A stretch of DNA of 64,000 nt from Halolamina sp. CBA1230 (GCF_002025255.2 NZ_CP054587.1:2728001-2792000); one strand, 5' to 3'; shown: positions 16,488 to 24,917, counted from the first letter of the stretch. Numbers and translations: made by a program. The notes: generated from the letters alone by a model not told the origin.

Positions 16488-16697
16488 ATGACCGAGTACA
16501 CCACCGTCTCTATCCCGACCGAGCTCGCCGACCGCGTCGACGAGACGATCGAGGGGACGAGCTTCTCGAGCACGAGCGACCTCGTTCGCTTCCTGCTGCG
16601 CAGTATCGTGATCAAACACCAGGAGCGCGGGGAGCTCACTGAAGCGGAGTTCGAGGAGATCGCCCAGCAACTCGAGGATCTGGGGTATCTCGAGTGA
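16488..16697 (+). CDS. Ribbon-helix-helix (CopG-like) regulator
   Basis: 69 residues from ATG 16488. The beta-strand TEYTTVSIPTELADRVDE followed by two helices (STSDLVRFLLRSIVIKHQER) is the classic ribbon-helix-helix fold. The acidic C-terminus is LTEAEFEEIAQQLEDLGYLE. Such small dimeric proteins bind operator DNA. It is monocistronic between aglJ and a small membrane protein gene. Target genes are unknown; the upstream ATG at 16455 has no support in the protein pattern. Confidence 0.75.
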   Translation: MTEYTTVSIPTELADRVDETIEGTSFSSTSDLVRFLLRSIVIKHQERGELTEAEFEEIAQQLEDLGYLE

Positions 16698-16800
16698 AAG
16701 GTCGCTGACTGCGCCGAGCCAGTTCACGGTGCAGTCTTGCGGTTCTCTGCCCATTTCTCGTTTATCAGTATCTAGTATCAAACCACGTAATATCTATCCA

Positions 16801-16810
16801 CTTATATAGC
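16801..16810 (+). promoter_or_regulatory. TATA box of the 42-residue protein gene
   Basis: CTTATATAGC lies about 27 bases upstream of the ATG at 16832. The spacing predicts a leaderless messenger. Confidence 0.6.
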
Positions 16811-16831
16811 GACGTATTGGCATGGAGTGTA

Positions 16832-16960
16832 ATGTCCGAACTCAAGTCGTACCTGGCTGACAACCCGAAGATGATGGGCGTGCTGTTCACGATGCTACTG
16901 TTCCTCTCGCAGGCCGGCACTGCGATTGCCGGGAACGCCAAGCCCGTCGCTGGTCCGTAA
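16832..16960 (+). CDS. 42-residue single-span membrane protein
   Basis: A short gene with start MSELKSYLADNPKMMGVLFT and one hydrophobic segment (MGVLFTMLLFLSQAGTAIAG) ending in AKPVAGP. Proteins of this size and shape (polar 'ENPRM'-like head, one helix, A-G-P tail) recur in haloarchaea; I recall the name DUF7503 but cannot verify it. The clear TATA box and haloarchaeal codon use argue that it is real. It ends 23 bases from the 3' end of the CHAT protein gene, facing it. No function is known; signal peptide or membrane partner are both possible. Confidence 0.7.
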   Translation: MSELKSYLADNPKMMGVLFTMLLFLSQAGTAIAGNAKPVAGP

Positions 16961-16983
16961 ACTGAGGGATCGTTAAGGTCGTC

Positions 16984-19077
16984 TCACGCCAAATCCGATA
17001 ACCACGTTAGCTCGCCCTCGTAGCGACCGAGATCCTCCTCAGAATCGTCTAACAGACTCTCGAGATCCTTGTAACGCACCTCGCCGAGAATTCCCGGTGC
17101 AAGGTGGTGACGATTGTCGTCACCCAGTGCCATCGATGCCATCCCACCGGTGCTCAGGTCACTGTCTGGATACACCCGAACCCGGGCGACGTACTCGTCA
17201 CCGTCTTGTTCAATGTCGGTGATCGACGCACCGATACTCTCACCCTGAACGACATCGACGTCCCCGTCGCCGACCACCGAGTACTGTCCGCCGACGAACG
17301 ACTGCTCGCTCGCCACGTTGATCGCCGAGTGGATCGGGAACCCGTGGTTCAGCAGCTTCACCATCGCTTCCCCGACCCGCGTCGCACCACTGTTGACCAC
17401 CTCGGTCAGCGTCACGACGCCGCCGACGGCGCCGTTCTCGAGCAGCGCTATCCCCTGATCGTACGACGCACAGCCGTTGAGGAAGAACGCGTCGACGCCG
17501 ACCGAGTCGAGTTCGCGCGCGTCCAGCCGGCCGTCCGTACACTCGAACCCGTCGTGCTCGATGTGACCGACGTAGTGGAGGAACTCCCGATCGGTCTCCA
17601 GGACGGCTTTCAGTCGGTCGGTGGTGAGGTTGCGGTACACCCGGAGGTCGAACGGGAACTCCGTGTCGTCGCCGTACACCTCCTCGGCGACGGTCCCCTC
17701 CTCGTCCATCCCCTCGTCGTTGACGACGACGGTGACGCCGATCTCTTCGGACGGCGTGTGTTCGAGTCCGTTACGGTAGCCGTCGACCGACGCCTTCGTC
17801 GCGCCGACCGGGACGCCGTCGTCGGCCCAGACCGTCTCGAACGCGCCGGTCGGCTCCGGATCGACCAGATCCGGCAACGGCCCCTCGGGTTTCTGTGCGC
17901 GCTCCATCTCCGTACTGCGCGCGGTGCTGCGCGTCGGCCCCGCGAGCGTGTCCGCGCTCGGCGCCGAGCCGGCGCGCGCGAAGTCGAACAGCGAGTCGGT
18001 CTGGACCTGCTCGGCGGTCGTCGCCTCCCCCGCGGGCGTGCGGATCGTCGCCAGATCGTCGAGCAGGTACGGGAGCAGTTCGGCGTTCTCCGGGTCGGGC
18101 GCGACGTAGCCGGCGGTTTTCCACTTCGGCACGCAGTCGGCGATCCGCTCGTAGGGGATCGAGAGGTAAGCGTCCAGCTGTTCCGAGAGCGACCGGCCGT
18201 AGAGATCGGCCCAGTCGAGGTCGACCAGCGCGTCGACGTCCTCACGCTCGGCCAGATCGATCTCGTAGAACCCCTCGGTGCGGGCGACGCAGTCGAACAG
18301 GACTGTCTGCTTGAGCGTCTCGCCGACCGTCTGTTCGAACCCGTTGGCGCCGTCGAGCCGGTAGCTGAACCCGTCTTCGCCGACGAGCCGGGGGACCGGC
18401 CCGGGAACGATCTCGGCGCCGAGGTAGAACGCCAGCGGCGCGACCGGATAGACGAAGCGCAGCCGCGGCGGCGCCTCGATCCGGACGCCGGCGTCGGCCG
18501 CGGTCATCCCGTCGGGGATCTCCAGCTCGTCGCCGAGTTCGATCTCCGGCGGGTGGCCACGGAGCGTGGGGTAGGAGCGCTCGACGGAGGTCGTCTTCAG
18601 CGAGGAGGACATCGCCGACACTGCGCGCATCATCTCGCGGGGCTCCCCAGTCGTCGTGATCGTCCCCGCGGGGTGGTTGTGCCGGGAGCGCCCGGCGACG
18701 AACAGATCGCCGTCGGTGCCGATCGTCGTCGTCATCCCGCTGGTCTCGACGTGCAGCGACCCCTCGATCCGGACGTACAGCTTCACCGGCTGCTCGAGTT
18801 CGATCAGGTACTCGCCGGGGTCAAGGTCGACGCCGTCGGCCCGATCCATCTGGGCGACCACGTCACCGTCGCCGTTCCGGATGAACGTCGCGACGTAGCT
18901 CCCCAGCGTGATGCTCTCGGTGTCGATCCGCGCGGTAGCGTCGACTGGGAAGTAGAACCGCTCGCCGTCGATCGGCTCCGCGGCGGCCGGCTCGGGCATC
19001 CGCAGCACGCACTGGCGCTGCTCGACGCTGTCAGTGACGTGCAGCGAGGTCCCACGGGTGGCGATGTCGATGCTCAC
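16984..19077 (-). CDS. CHAT-domain (caspase-like) protease-like protein
   Basis: 697 residues from GTG 19077 (MSIDIATRGTSLHVTD). The N-terminal 300 residues are beta-rich without a known motif. The C-terminal third carries a CHAT/caspase-type fold: FLHYVGHIEHDG (His about 505) and DAFFLNGCASYDQG (Cys about 536), followed by AVGGVVTLTEVVNSGATRVG, where the His-Cys dyad and the following glycine-rich strand are typical. CHAT proteins are peptidases in bacterial defence and cell-death systems; substrate here is unknown. A TATA-like GGCTATAAAGG lies upstream, and a 15-codon open frame overlaps the GTG start. A longer start (GTG 19095) is possible. Confidence 0.75.
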   Translation of the reverse strand: MSIDIATRGTSLHVTDSVEQRQCVLRMPEPAAAEPIDGERFYFPVDATARIDTESITLGSYVATFIRNGDGDVVAQMDRADGVDLDPGEYLIELEQPVKLYVRIEGSLHVETSGMTTTIGTDGDLFVAGRSRHNHPAGTITTTGEPREMMRAVSAMSSSLKTTSVERSYPTLRGHPPEIELGDELEIPDGMTAADAGVRIEAPPRLRFVYPVAPLAFYLGAEIVPGPVPRLVGEDGFSYRLDGANGFEQTVGETLKQTVLFDCVARTEGFYEIDLAEREDVDALVDLDWADLYGRSLSEQLDAYLSIPYERIADCVPKWKTAGYVAPDPENAELLPYLLDDLATIRTPAGEATTAEQVQTDSLFDFARAGSAPSADTLAGPTRSTARSTEMERAQKPEGPLPDLVDPEPTGAFETVWADDGVPVGATKASVDGYRNGLEHTPSEEIGVTVVVNDEGMDEEGTVAEEVYGDDTEFPFDLRVYRNLTTDRLKAVLETDREFLHYVGHIEHDGFECTDGRLDARELDSVGVDAFFLNGCASYDQGIALLENGAVGGVVTLTEVVNSGATRVGEAMVKLLNHGFPIHSAINVASEQSFVGGQYSVVGDGDVDVVQGESIGASITDIEQDGDEYVARVRVYPDSDLSTGGMASMALGDDNRHHLAPGILGEVRYKDLESLLDDSEEDLGRYEGELTWLSDLA

Positions 19078-19121
19078 CGGGAGGCCACCCCCCACGGAGC
19101 CGGATACCCGGGTTTCGCCAT
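19074..19121 (-). CDS. 15-codon upstream open reading frame before the CHAT gene
   Basis: ATG 19121 starts a frame MAKPGYPAPWGVASR whose stop TGA overlaps the GTG of the CHAT gene (GTGA). The TATA-like box at 19145-19155 predicts transcription starting at about 19122-19125, so this ATG would be leaderless. It may be a coupling leader peptide, or the two frames may be joined by a sequencing error. Confidence 0.4.
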   Translation of the reverse strand: MAKPGYPAPWGVASR

Positions 19122-19144
19122 CTACCTATCGATGTTGATGCTTT

Positions 19145-19155
19145 GGCTATAAAGG
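19145..19155 (-). promoter_or_regulatory. TATA-like promoter of the CHAT gene
   Basis: Minus-strand CCTTTATAGCC, the only TATA-like sequence in the region, about 27 bases before the upstream ATG at 19121. Confidence 0.5.
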
Positions 19156-19212
19156 CTTCGTCGCGACGGGGACTGTTCCGAACTGTATCACGACCCGCCG
19201 CGCCGAACGGGA

Positions 19213-19986
19213 TCAGTCCGCCAGTTCGCTCGCCTCGCGGTGCCAGCGCCGCAGGCGCTGTTCGGAGATGCCGGTCACGTCCGACAGCAGTTCGGGGCTG
19301 GCGGTCGCGAGCGAACGAATCGAGGTGACGCCCGCCTCCGCCAGCCGGTCGGCGTAGCTCTCGCCGACGCCCGAGATCTCGGTCAGCGGCGTCGGCTTCG
19401 ATCGCTCGCGCCACGCGGCCTCGGCTGCCATCGGGTCGCCGCTCCCGTCGGCAGTAGTCGAGGCGTCCGCCACCCACGCCGCCTTCCCGTCCGACTCGTC
19501 CGGCTCCTCCGGCGTTTCGGGGGCGGTGGCCGACTGGTCGACCCACGCGGCCTCCTCGTCCGTCCCATCATCGGTCGCTTCCGTCTCGTCCGTCGGTTCG
19601 GTTTCGTTGGTCGACTGCTCGATCCACGCCGCCTCTTCGTCCGTCTCCTCGTCGGCGTGGACCGTCTCGACCTCGCTCTCCTCCCCGTGGCTGGAGGCGA
19701 CCCACTCGGCCTCGTCGTCTTTGAGCCCCCGGACCTGCTCGGACCGGCGGTCGAGATCGCCGTCGTTGTCGAACGACCACGGCAGCGAGTGGTGGCGGCG
19801 GATCTTCGCGGCCACGCCGGGGTTGACGCCCGCTTCGGTCAGCATCCGGTAGGACACCTCCTTGTCGGCGACGCCCTGCGCCGAGAAGCCGGCCGCCGTG
19901 ATGGCGTCGGCCGTCGCCGGACCGACGAACTTCAGGTCGGTCGGCGCGTCGACCGAACGGCGCTCCTCGCCGTCGACGTCGGCCAT
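19213..19986 (-). CDS. Helix-hairpin-helix protein with acidic AAW repeats
   Basis: 257 residues from ATG 19986; a GTG at 20010 (VTRLLEHL) is a plausible longer start. Both ends have helix-hairpin-helix motifs: DLKFVGPATADAITAAGF near the N-terminus and ISGVGESYADRLAEAGVTSI at the C-terminus, as in proteins that bind DNA without sequence specificity. The middle is a long acidic linker with a spaced motif: EAEWVASS, EEAAWIEQS, EEAAWVDQS, GKAAWVADAS, EAAWRERS. The repeats may be contact points for a partner. It is divergent from the hydroxyacyl-CoA dehydrogenase gene. The role is unknown; a DNA repair or chromatin function is a guess from the motif. Confidence 0.65.
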   Translation of the reverse strand: MADVDGEERRSVDAPTDLKFVGPATADAITAAGFSAQGVADKEVSYRMLTEAGVNPGVAAKIRRHHSLPWSFDNDGDLDRRSEQVRGLKDDEAEWVASSHGEESEVETVHADEETDEEAAWIEQSTNETEPTDETEATDDGTDEEAAWVDQSATAPETPEEPDESDGKAAWVADASTTADGSGDPMAAEAAWRERSKPTPLTEISGVGESYADRLAEAGVTSIRSLATASPELLSDVTGISEQRLRRWHREASELAD

Positions 19987-20170
19987 CAGGTGCTCGAGCA
20001 GGCGGGTCACGTTGGCACTGGATCGTGCCCAAAGGCACTTGAAGCTTTGTGTGAATACCCGCCGATGCGCCGGCGTAGAGACGCTGTACGCGGGATCGAT
20101 CGGGTTCTCGAAAGCTCGCTGTCGGGCGGTTGTCGCTACCCTTACGGTGCTGCCGGGCCCAGCGCCGACC

Positions 20171-21034
20171 ATGTACGGACTGGCGGACGTGGAGACGGTC
20201 GGTGTCGTCGGCGCCGGGACGATGGGCGCCGGGATCGCACAGGTCGCCGCGACCGCGGGCTACGACGTGGTGATGCGGGACGTCGAGCAGTCGTTCCTCG
20301 ACGACGGGTTCGAGACGATCGACGACTCGCTCTCGCGGCTGGTCGGGCGCGACGCCCTGACCGAGGCGGAGGCCGAGGACGCGAAAGCGCGGATCACGGG
20401 CACCACGGAGCTCGACGACCTCGCCGGCGCGGAGATCGTCGTCGAGGCCGCGCCCGAGGAGATGGAGCTCAAACAGTCGATCTTCGCCGACCTCGACGAC
20501 GTTCTCGACGAGGGGGCGCTGCTCGCGACCAACACGTCGACGCTGTCGATCACGACCATCGCGAGCGCGACCGAGCGCGCGGACGCGGTCGCCGGGCTCC
20601 ACTTCATGAACCCCGTCCCGATCATGGACGGCGTCGAGGTCGTCACCGGCGAACGCACCAGCGACGAAGCGACGGCGCTCTCGCACGCGTTCGCGGAGGA
20701 CCTCGGGAAGGAGACGTGGGAGTCCGACGACAAGCCCGGCTTCGTCACGAACCGCATCCTGATGCCCTGGATCAACGAGGGGATCCGCGCGTTCGACGAG
20801 GGCGTCGCCGAGAAGGAGGATATCGACCGCGGGATGACGCTCGGGACGAACGTCCCGATGGGGCCGCTCGAACTCGCGGACCACATCGGTCTCGACGTCT
20901 GCCTCCACGCGAGCGAGACGCTCCACGAGGAGTTGGGTGACCGCTACACGCCGGCGTACCTGCTGAAGCGGAAGGTCGAAGCCGGCGACCTCGGCAAGAA
21001 GACGGGACGGGGCTTCTACGAGTACGAGGAGTAG
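20171..21034 (+). CDS. 3-hydroxyacyl-CoA dehydrogenase
   Basis: 287 residues. The NAD-binding motif VGVVGAGTMGAGIAQVAA, the conserved EAAPEEMELKQSIF, NTSTLSIT, and GLHFMNPVPIMDGVEVV (catalytic His) define the family. NRILMPWINEGIRAFDEGVA and LELADHIGLDVCLHA cover the C-terminal helical domain. It oxidises 3-hydroxyacyl-CoA in beta-oxidation or acts on 3-hydroxybutyryl-CoA. The carboxylase gene follows 72 bases downstream in the same direction, suggesting a shared role in acyl-CoA catabolism. Complete and of normal length. Confidence 0.92.
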   Translation: MYGLADVETVGVVGAGTMGAGIAQVAATAGYDVVMRDVEQSFLDDGFETIDDSLSRLVGRDALTEAEAEDAKARITGTTELDDLAGAEIVVEAAPEEMELKQSIFADLDDVLDEGALLATNTSTLSITTIASATERADAVAGLHFMNPVPIMDGVEVVTGERTSDEATALSHAFAEDLGKETWESDDKPGFVTNRILMPWINEGIRAFDEGVAEKEDIDRGMTLGTNVPMGPLELADHIGLDVCLHASETLHEELGDRYTPAYLLKRKVEAGDLGKKTGRGFYEYEE

Positions 21035-21106
21035 TCGGCCGCGACGACCGGGTCGACCGACTACGCTTTCGGACCCTTTTTGCCCCGCTCGGCCGACCCC
21101 TCACGC

Positions 21107-22900
21107 ATGCACGTCCGCATCGGCGACGGTGCCACCGACGAGGAAGCGTCGGCGGTCGCCGCCGCGCTGGCCGAACATCTCGGCGTCGACATCGAGGTGC
21201 TGGTCGGCGACGCCGACGAACCGGCCGCCACCGCCACGGCCCCCGAAACCGAGTACCCGCTCGACGACGACCTCGGCCCGACCGAGCGCGAGCGGAAGCT
21301 CCGCGAGGAGATCGAGGAGATCCTCGGTGGCGGCCCCGAGAAGTACAAACAGCGCCTGCCCGAACAGGGGAAGCTGTTCGTCCGCGACCGACTCGATCTC
21401 TGGTTCGGCGAGGACGGCGAGGGCGGCCCCGGCGACGCGGACCGCGAGGACGCCGCCGACGGGATCCAGTTCGAGGACGGGAAGTTCGCCGCGTTCGACG
21501 AGTGGCATCCCGACTCCCCCGAGGTCGAGGAGTACGACGAGGGCAACCGCCTGCCGGGCGACGGCCTCCTCACGGGAGCGGCGACGTTCGAGGGCCGGGA
21601 CGTCCACTGGATGGCCAACGACTTCACGGTCAAGGCGGGGTCGATGGCCGAACGCGGCGTCGAGAAGTTCCTCCGGATGCAGCAGCGCGCGCTCAAATCC
21701 GGCAACCCAGTGCTGTACCTGATGGACTCCTCAGGTGGTCGGATCGACCAGCAGACCGGCTTCTTCGCCAACCGCGAGGGGATCGGGAAGTACTACTACA
21801 ACCACTCGATGCTCTCGGGGTACGTCCCGCAGATCTGCGTGCTGTACGGCCCCTGTATCGCGGGTGCGGCGTACACCCCCGTCTTCGCGGACTTCACGAT
21901 CATGGTCGAGGGGATGAGCGCGATGGCGATCGCCTCACCGCGGATGGTGAAGATGGTGACCGGCGAGGAGATCGACATGCAGGACCTCGGCGGTCCCGCC
22001 GTCCACGCCAAACACTCCGGCAGCGCCGACCTCGTCGCGGAAGACGAGCAGGAGGCCCGCGAGTACGCCGCGAAGCTGATGGAGTACCTCCCCGACAAGG
22101 CGGGTGAGAAACCACCGCGTTCGGAGCTCGAGAACCCCACGTTCTCGCCGGAGGGGATCGACGAGGTCGTTCCGGACAACCCGAACAAGGCCTACGACGT
22201 GCACGATCTGCTCGACCGGATCTGTGACGCCGAGTCCGTCTTCGAACTCAAACCGGAGTACGGCCAGGAGATCGTCACCGCGTTCGCCCGGATCGACGGC
22301 CGGCCCGTCGGGATCGTCGCGAACCAGCCCGACCACCGCTCGGGCGCCATCTTCCCCGACGCCGCCGAGAAGGCCGCGGAGTTCATCTGGACCTGCGACG
22401 CCTACGAGATCCCCCTGCTGTACCTGTGTGACACCCCCGGCTTCATGGCCGGCTCGGGCGTCGAGAAGGACGCGATCCTCGAGAAGGGGAAGAAGTTCAT
22501 CTACGCCACCTCCTCCGCGACCGTCCCCAAGCAGACCGTCGTCGTGCGCAAGGCGTACGGCGCGGGGATCTACGCGATGGGTGGGCCCGCCTACGACCCC
22601 GAGAGCGTCATCGCGCTCCCCTCCGGCGAGATCGCCATCATGGGCCCGGAGGCGGCGATCAACGCGGTGTACGCCAACAAGCTCGACGAGATCGACGACC
22701 CCGAGGAGCGCAAGCAGCGCGAACAGGAGCTCCGCGAGGAGTACCGCCAGGACATCGACGCCCACCGGATGGCCAGCGAGGTCGTGATCGACGACGTGGT
22801 GCCGCCGTCGACGCTCCGCCAGGAGCTGGTCAACCGCTTCGCGTTCTACGAGGACGTCCAGAAGGAGCTGCCCGACAAGAAACACGGGACCGTTCTCTAG
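21107..22900 (+). CDS. Acyl-CoA carboxylase carboxyltransferase subunit with fused epsilon-like domain
   Basis: 597 residues from ATG 21107. The first 45 residues (MHVRIGDGATDEEASAVAAA then LAEHLGVDIEVLV) resemble the small epsilon subunit (PccX/AccE type) that elsewhere is a separate gene. An acidic linker leads to the carboxyltransferase domain with YLMDSSGGRIDQQTG, GPCIAGAAYTPVFADF, AVHAKHSGSADLV and CDTPGFMAGSGVEKD. The enzyme transfers carboxyl from biotin to propionyl- or acetyl-CoA; the biotin carboxylase/BCCP subunit must be elsewhere. In haloarchaea this reaction feeds propionyl-CoA into methylmalonyl-CoA. The fusion would be an economical arrangement of two subunits. Confidence 0.85.
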   Translation: MHVRIGDGATDEEASAVAAALAEHLGVDIEVLVGDADEPAATATAPETEYPLDDDLGPTERERKLREEIEEILGGGPEKYKQRLPEQGKLFVRDRLDLWFGEDGEGGPGDADREDAADGIQFEDGKFAAFDEWHPDSPEVEEYDEGNRLPGDGLLTGAATFEGRDVHWMANDFTVKAGSMAERGVEKFLRMQQRALKSGNPVLYLMDSSGGRIDQQTGFFANREGIGKYYYNHSMLSGYVPQICVLYGPCIAGAAYTPVFADFTIMVEGMSAMAIASPRMVKMVTGEEIDMQDLGGPAVHAKHSGSADLVAEDEQEAREYAAKLMEYLPDKAGEKPPRSELENPTFSPEGIDEVVPDNPNKAYDVHDLLDRICDAESVFELKPEYGQEIVTAFARIDGRPVGIVANQPDHRSGAIFPDAAEKAAEFIWTCDAYEIPLLYLCDTPGFMAGSGVEKDAILEKGKKFIYATSSATVPKQTVVVRKAYGAGIYAMGGPAYDPESVIALPSGEIAIMGPEAAINAVYANKLDEIDDPEERKQREQELREEYRQDIDAHRMASEVVIDDVVPPSTLRQELVNRFAFYEDVQKELPDKKHGTVL

Positions 22901-22986
22901 CTCCCGGATAACCGGAGTCAGGCGGGGGCTACCCGCCCTTACGCTGTGATTACTCTTGGCGTTCCGTCCCGATCTGTCGACCGACG

Positions 22987-23367
22987 ATGGTCGACGACTC
23001 CGGCGCTCCGGGACGGCGAACGCTGTTCCAGCAGGGCGTCGACGGCGTGCTCTCGCGCCCGCGGACGCTGTGGGCCCTCGCCGCGCTCGCGATGGCGCTG
23101 GACGTCGCGATCACCGGTCTCGGCCTCTCGATCGGCCTCGCGGAACGCAACCCGCTTGCGGACGCGACGATCGACGCCGTCGGCCTCTTCGGCGCCGGCG
23201 TGGTTCTCAAAGGCGGAGCCCTCGCGGTCGGCTACGCCGGCTGGCGGCTGCTCCCGCGGTTCGTCCCGGGGACGGCCTCCCTGCGGAACCTCGTCCCGCT
23301 CGGGGTGGCGCTCCCCTCGTGGATCGCCGTCGGGATCAACACGGGACTGGTGCTCTCGGTGATATGA
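22987..23367 (+). CDS. Three- to four-helix membrane protein of unknown function
   Basis: 126 residues with hydrophobic segments at about 30-52 (LWALAALAMALDVAITGLGL), 62-85 and 100-125. The motif LAERNPLADATIDAVG between helices resembles the E-x-N-P motif of the small membrane family DUF5658, common in haloarchaea. No enzymatic residues are apparent. It has haloarchaeal codon bias and a start shortly after a TATA-poor gap. It ends 6 bases from the convergent MaoC gene. Function unknown. Confidence 0.65.
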   Translation: MVDDSGAPGRRTLFQQGVDGVLSRPRTLWALAALAMALDVAITGLGLSIGLAERNPLADATIDAVGLFGAGVVLKGGALAVGYAGWRLLPRFVPGTASLRNLVPLGVALPSWIAVGINTGLVLSVI

Positions 23368-23373
23368 GTCCGC

Positions 23374-23904
23374 TCACTCGGCGTGTTCCTTCTTCAGGCT
23401 GAGCGCGGTGCGATCGAACTCGCAGACGAGCGTGTCCTCGCCCTCGGACTCGTCGCCTCGCGGGTCGGTTCCCTCCCCGCTCGGGTCCCCCGAGGCGTCG
23501 TCCGACGCCTCGCTCACTTTGAACGCCTCGACGTGCATCTCCACGACCCCGCGCTCGCCGTCGCTGGTCTCGCGTTTGTCCGTGACGGTCGTCTGCGCGT
23601 AGACGGTGTCGCCGTGGAACACGGGGTTGGGGTGTTCGACGTTGTCGTAGGAGAGGTTCGCGACGATCGTGCCGTCGGTCGTGTCGGGGATCGTCAGCCC
23701 AACCGCCAGCGACATGGTGTACAGTCCGTTGACCAGTCGCTCGCCGAACTGGCTGTCCGCGGCGAAGTCGGCATCGAGATGGAGCGGCTGCTGGTTCATC
23801 GTCATGTCGCAGAACGTCTGGTTGTCCGACTCCGAGACGGTCCGGCGCTTCCCGTGTTCGATCGTCTCGCCGACCTCGAACTCCTCGTAGTAGCGTCCGG
23901 TCAT
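23374..23904 (-). CDS. MaoC-family (hot-dog) dehydratase
   Basis: 176 residues from ATG 23904. The hydratase-2 motif FCDMTMNQQPLHLDADFA carries the Asp/His pair, and GERLVNGLYTMSLAVGL and PNPVFHGDTVYAQTTVTDKR complete the hot-dog fold. The C-terminal 40 residues include an acidic serine-rich linker. MaoC proteins hydrate enoyl-CoA; a mesaconyl-CoA hydratase role is tempting because a CitE-type lyase gene is divergent 97 bases away and glutamate dehydrogenase follows it, but that enzyme is usually a longer two-domain protein. Substrate therefore open. Confidence 0.8.
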   Translation of the reverse strand: MTGRYYEEFEVGETIEHGKRRTVSESDNQTFCDMTMNQQPLHLDADFAADSQFGERLVNGLYTMSLAVGLTIPDTTDGTIVANLSYDNVEHPNPVFHGDTVYAQTTVTDKRETSDGERGVVEMHVEAFKVSEASDDASGDPSGEGTDPRGDESEGEDTLVCEFDRTALSLKKEHAE

Positions 23905-24001
23905 ACCCGGCGGCTGGGGCGGTCGGCGCAAAACGCTGCCGACTCCTCGACGCCGGGCGAATCCCCAACCAGTTATACTCCGCGCCGACCCAGCCACGGG
24001 T

Positions 24002-24850
24002 ATGGCACGCAGAAGCCTCCTGTTCTCGCCGGGCGACCGCCCGGAGCTGATGCGCAAAGCCCCCGAATCCGGGGCGGACACGATCTGTTTCGACCTCGAA
24101 GACGCCGTCGCACCGAGCCAGCGCGAGGCGGCGCGGGCGTCGGTTCGGGAACTGCTCGCTGACCCCGAGTTCGACCCCGACTGCGAGGTGACCGTGCGCG
24201 TGAGTGTCGACGCCGCCGCCGACGTCGACGCGCTGCTCGACACCGAGGCGTCGGTCCGTCTCGACGGCGTGATGGTGCCGAAAGTCGCGGAGGCCGCCGA
24301 CGTGCAGTGGGTCGCCGACCTGTTCGACGAGCACGACGCCGACCCCGCGCTGCTCGCGCTGGTGGAGACCGCCCGCGGCGTGTTGCGAGCCGAGGAGATC
24401 GCCGACGCGCCGGCGACGGACGCGCTGGTGTTCGGCGCCGAGGATCTCGCCGCCGACCTCGGCGCGACCCGGACCGACGAGGGGACGGAGGTGCTCGGCG
24501 CCCGTCAGCAGGTGCTGCTGGCCGCGAGCGCGGCAGGGATCGACGCGATCGACACGGTTCACACGGATTACGAGGACGAGGCGGGGCTGCGGGAGTCGAC
24601 CGAGTTCGCGCTCCAGCTGGGGTACGACGGGAAGCTGGCGATCCACCCCACGCAGGTGCCCGTGATCAACGACGCGTTCACGCCCGCTCCCGAGCGCGTC
24701 GAGTGGGCCGAACGCGTGCTCGAAGCGCGCGACGAGGCCGAAGCCGAGGGGCGTGCGGTGTTCAGCGTCGACGGCGAGATGATCGACCCGCCGCTGATCG
24801 CGCAGGCCGAGCGCGTGCTCGAGCGGGCTGCTGCGGGCGACGAGCGGTAA
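24002..24850 (+). CDS. CitE/HpcH-type CoA lyase
   Basis: 282 residues. RRSLLFSPGDRPELMRKAPE at the N-terminus, CFDLEDAVAPSQREAAR (metal-binding Glu/Asp), ALVETARGVLRAEEIA, FGAEDLAADLGA and GYDGKLAIHPTQVPVIN define the CitE-like family that includes L-malyl-CoA/beta-methylmalyl-CoA lyase. These enzymes split malyl-type CoA thioesters to acetyl- or propionyl-CoA and glyoxylate, as in the haloarchaeal methylaspartate cycle. Neighbouring MaoC hydratase and glutamate dehydrogenase genes fit that pathway, but the carbon-skeleton mutase genes are not in the window. Citrate lyase itself is unlikely because the other subunits are absent. Confidence 0.82.
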   Translation: MARRSLLFSPGDRPELMRKAPESGADTICFDLEDAVAPSQREAARASVRELLADPEFDPDCEVTVRVSVDAAADVDALLDTEASVRLDGVMVPKVAEAADVQWVADLFDEHDADPALLALVETARGVLRAEEIADAPATDALVFGAEDLAADLGATRTDEGTEVLGARQQVLLAASAAGIDAIDTVHTDYEDEAGLRESTEFALQLGYDGKLAIHPTQVPVINDAFTPAPERVEWAERVLEARDEAEAEGRAVFSVDGEMIDPPLIAQAERVLERAAAGDER

Positions 24851-24883
24851 TCCTTCACAAACGTCCCGTTAGGACTTCGGCAG

Positions 24884-24892
24884 GCTTATTCG
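24884..24892 (+). promoter_or_regulatory. TATA-like promoter of glutamate dehydrogenase gene
   Basis: GCTTATTCG about 30 bases before the ATG at 24918 gives a very short leader. Confidence 0.45.
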
Positions 24893-24917
24893 AGCTACGG
24901 CCGAATTTCTCGCCGGA

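Noticed and set aside
17104-19152. 682-codon plus frame antisense to the CHAT gene
   Set aside because: Arg/Asp/Val-rich shadow; the minus frame has the His-Cys dyad and a promoter.
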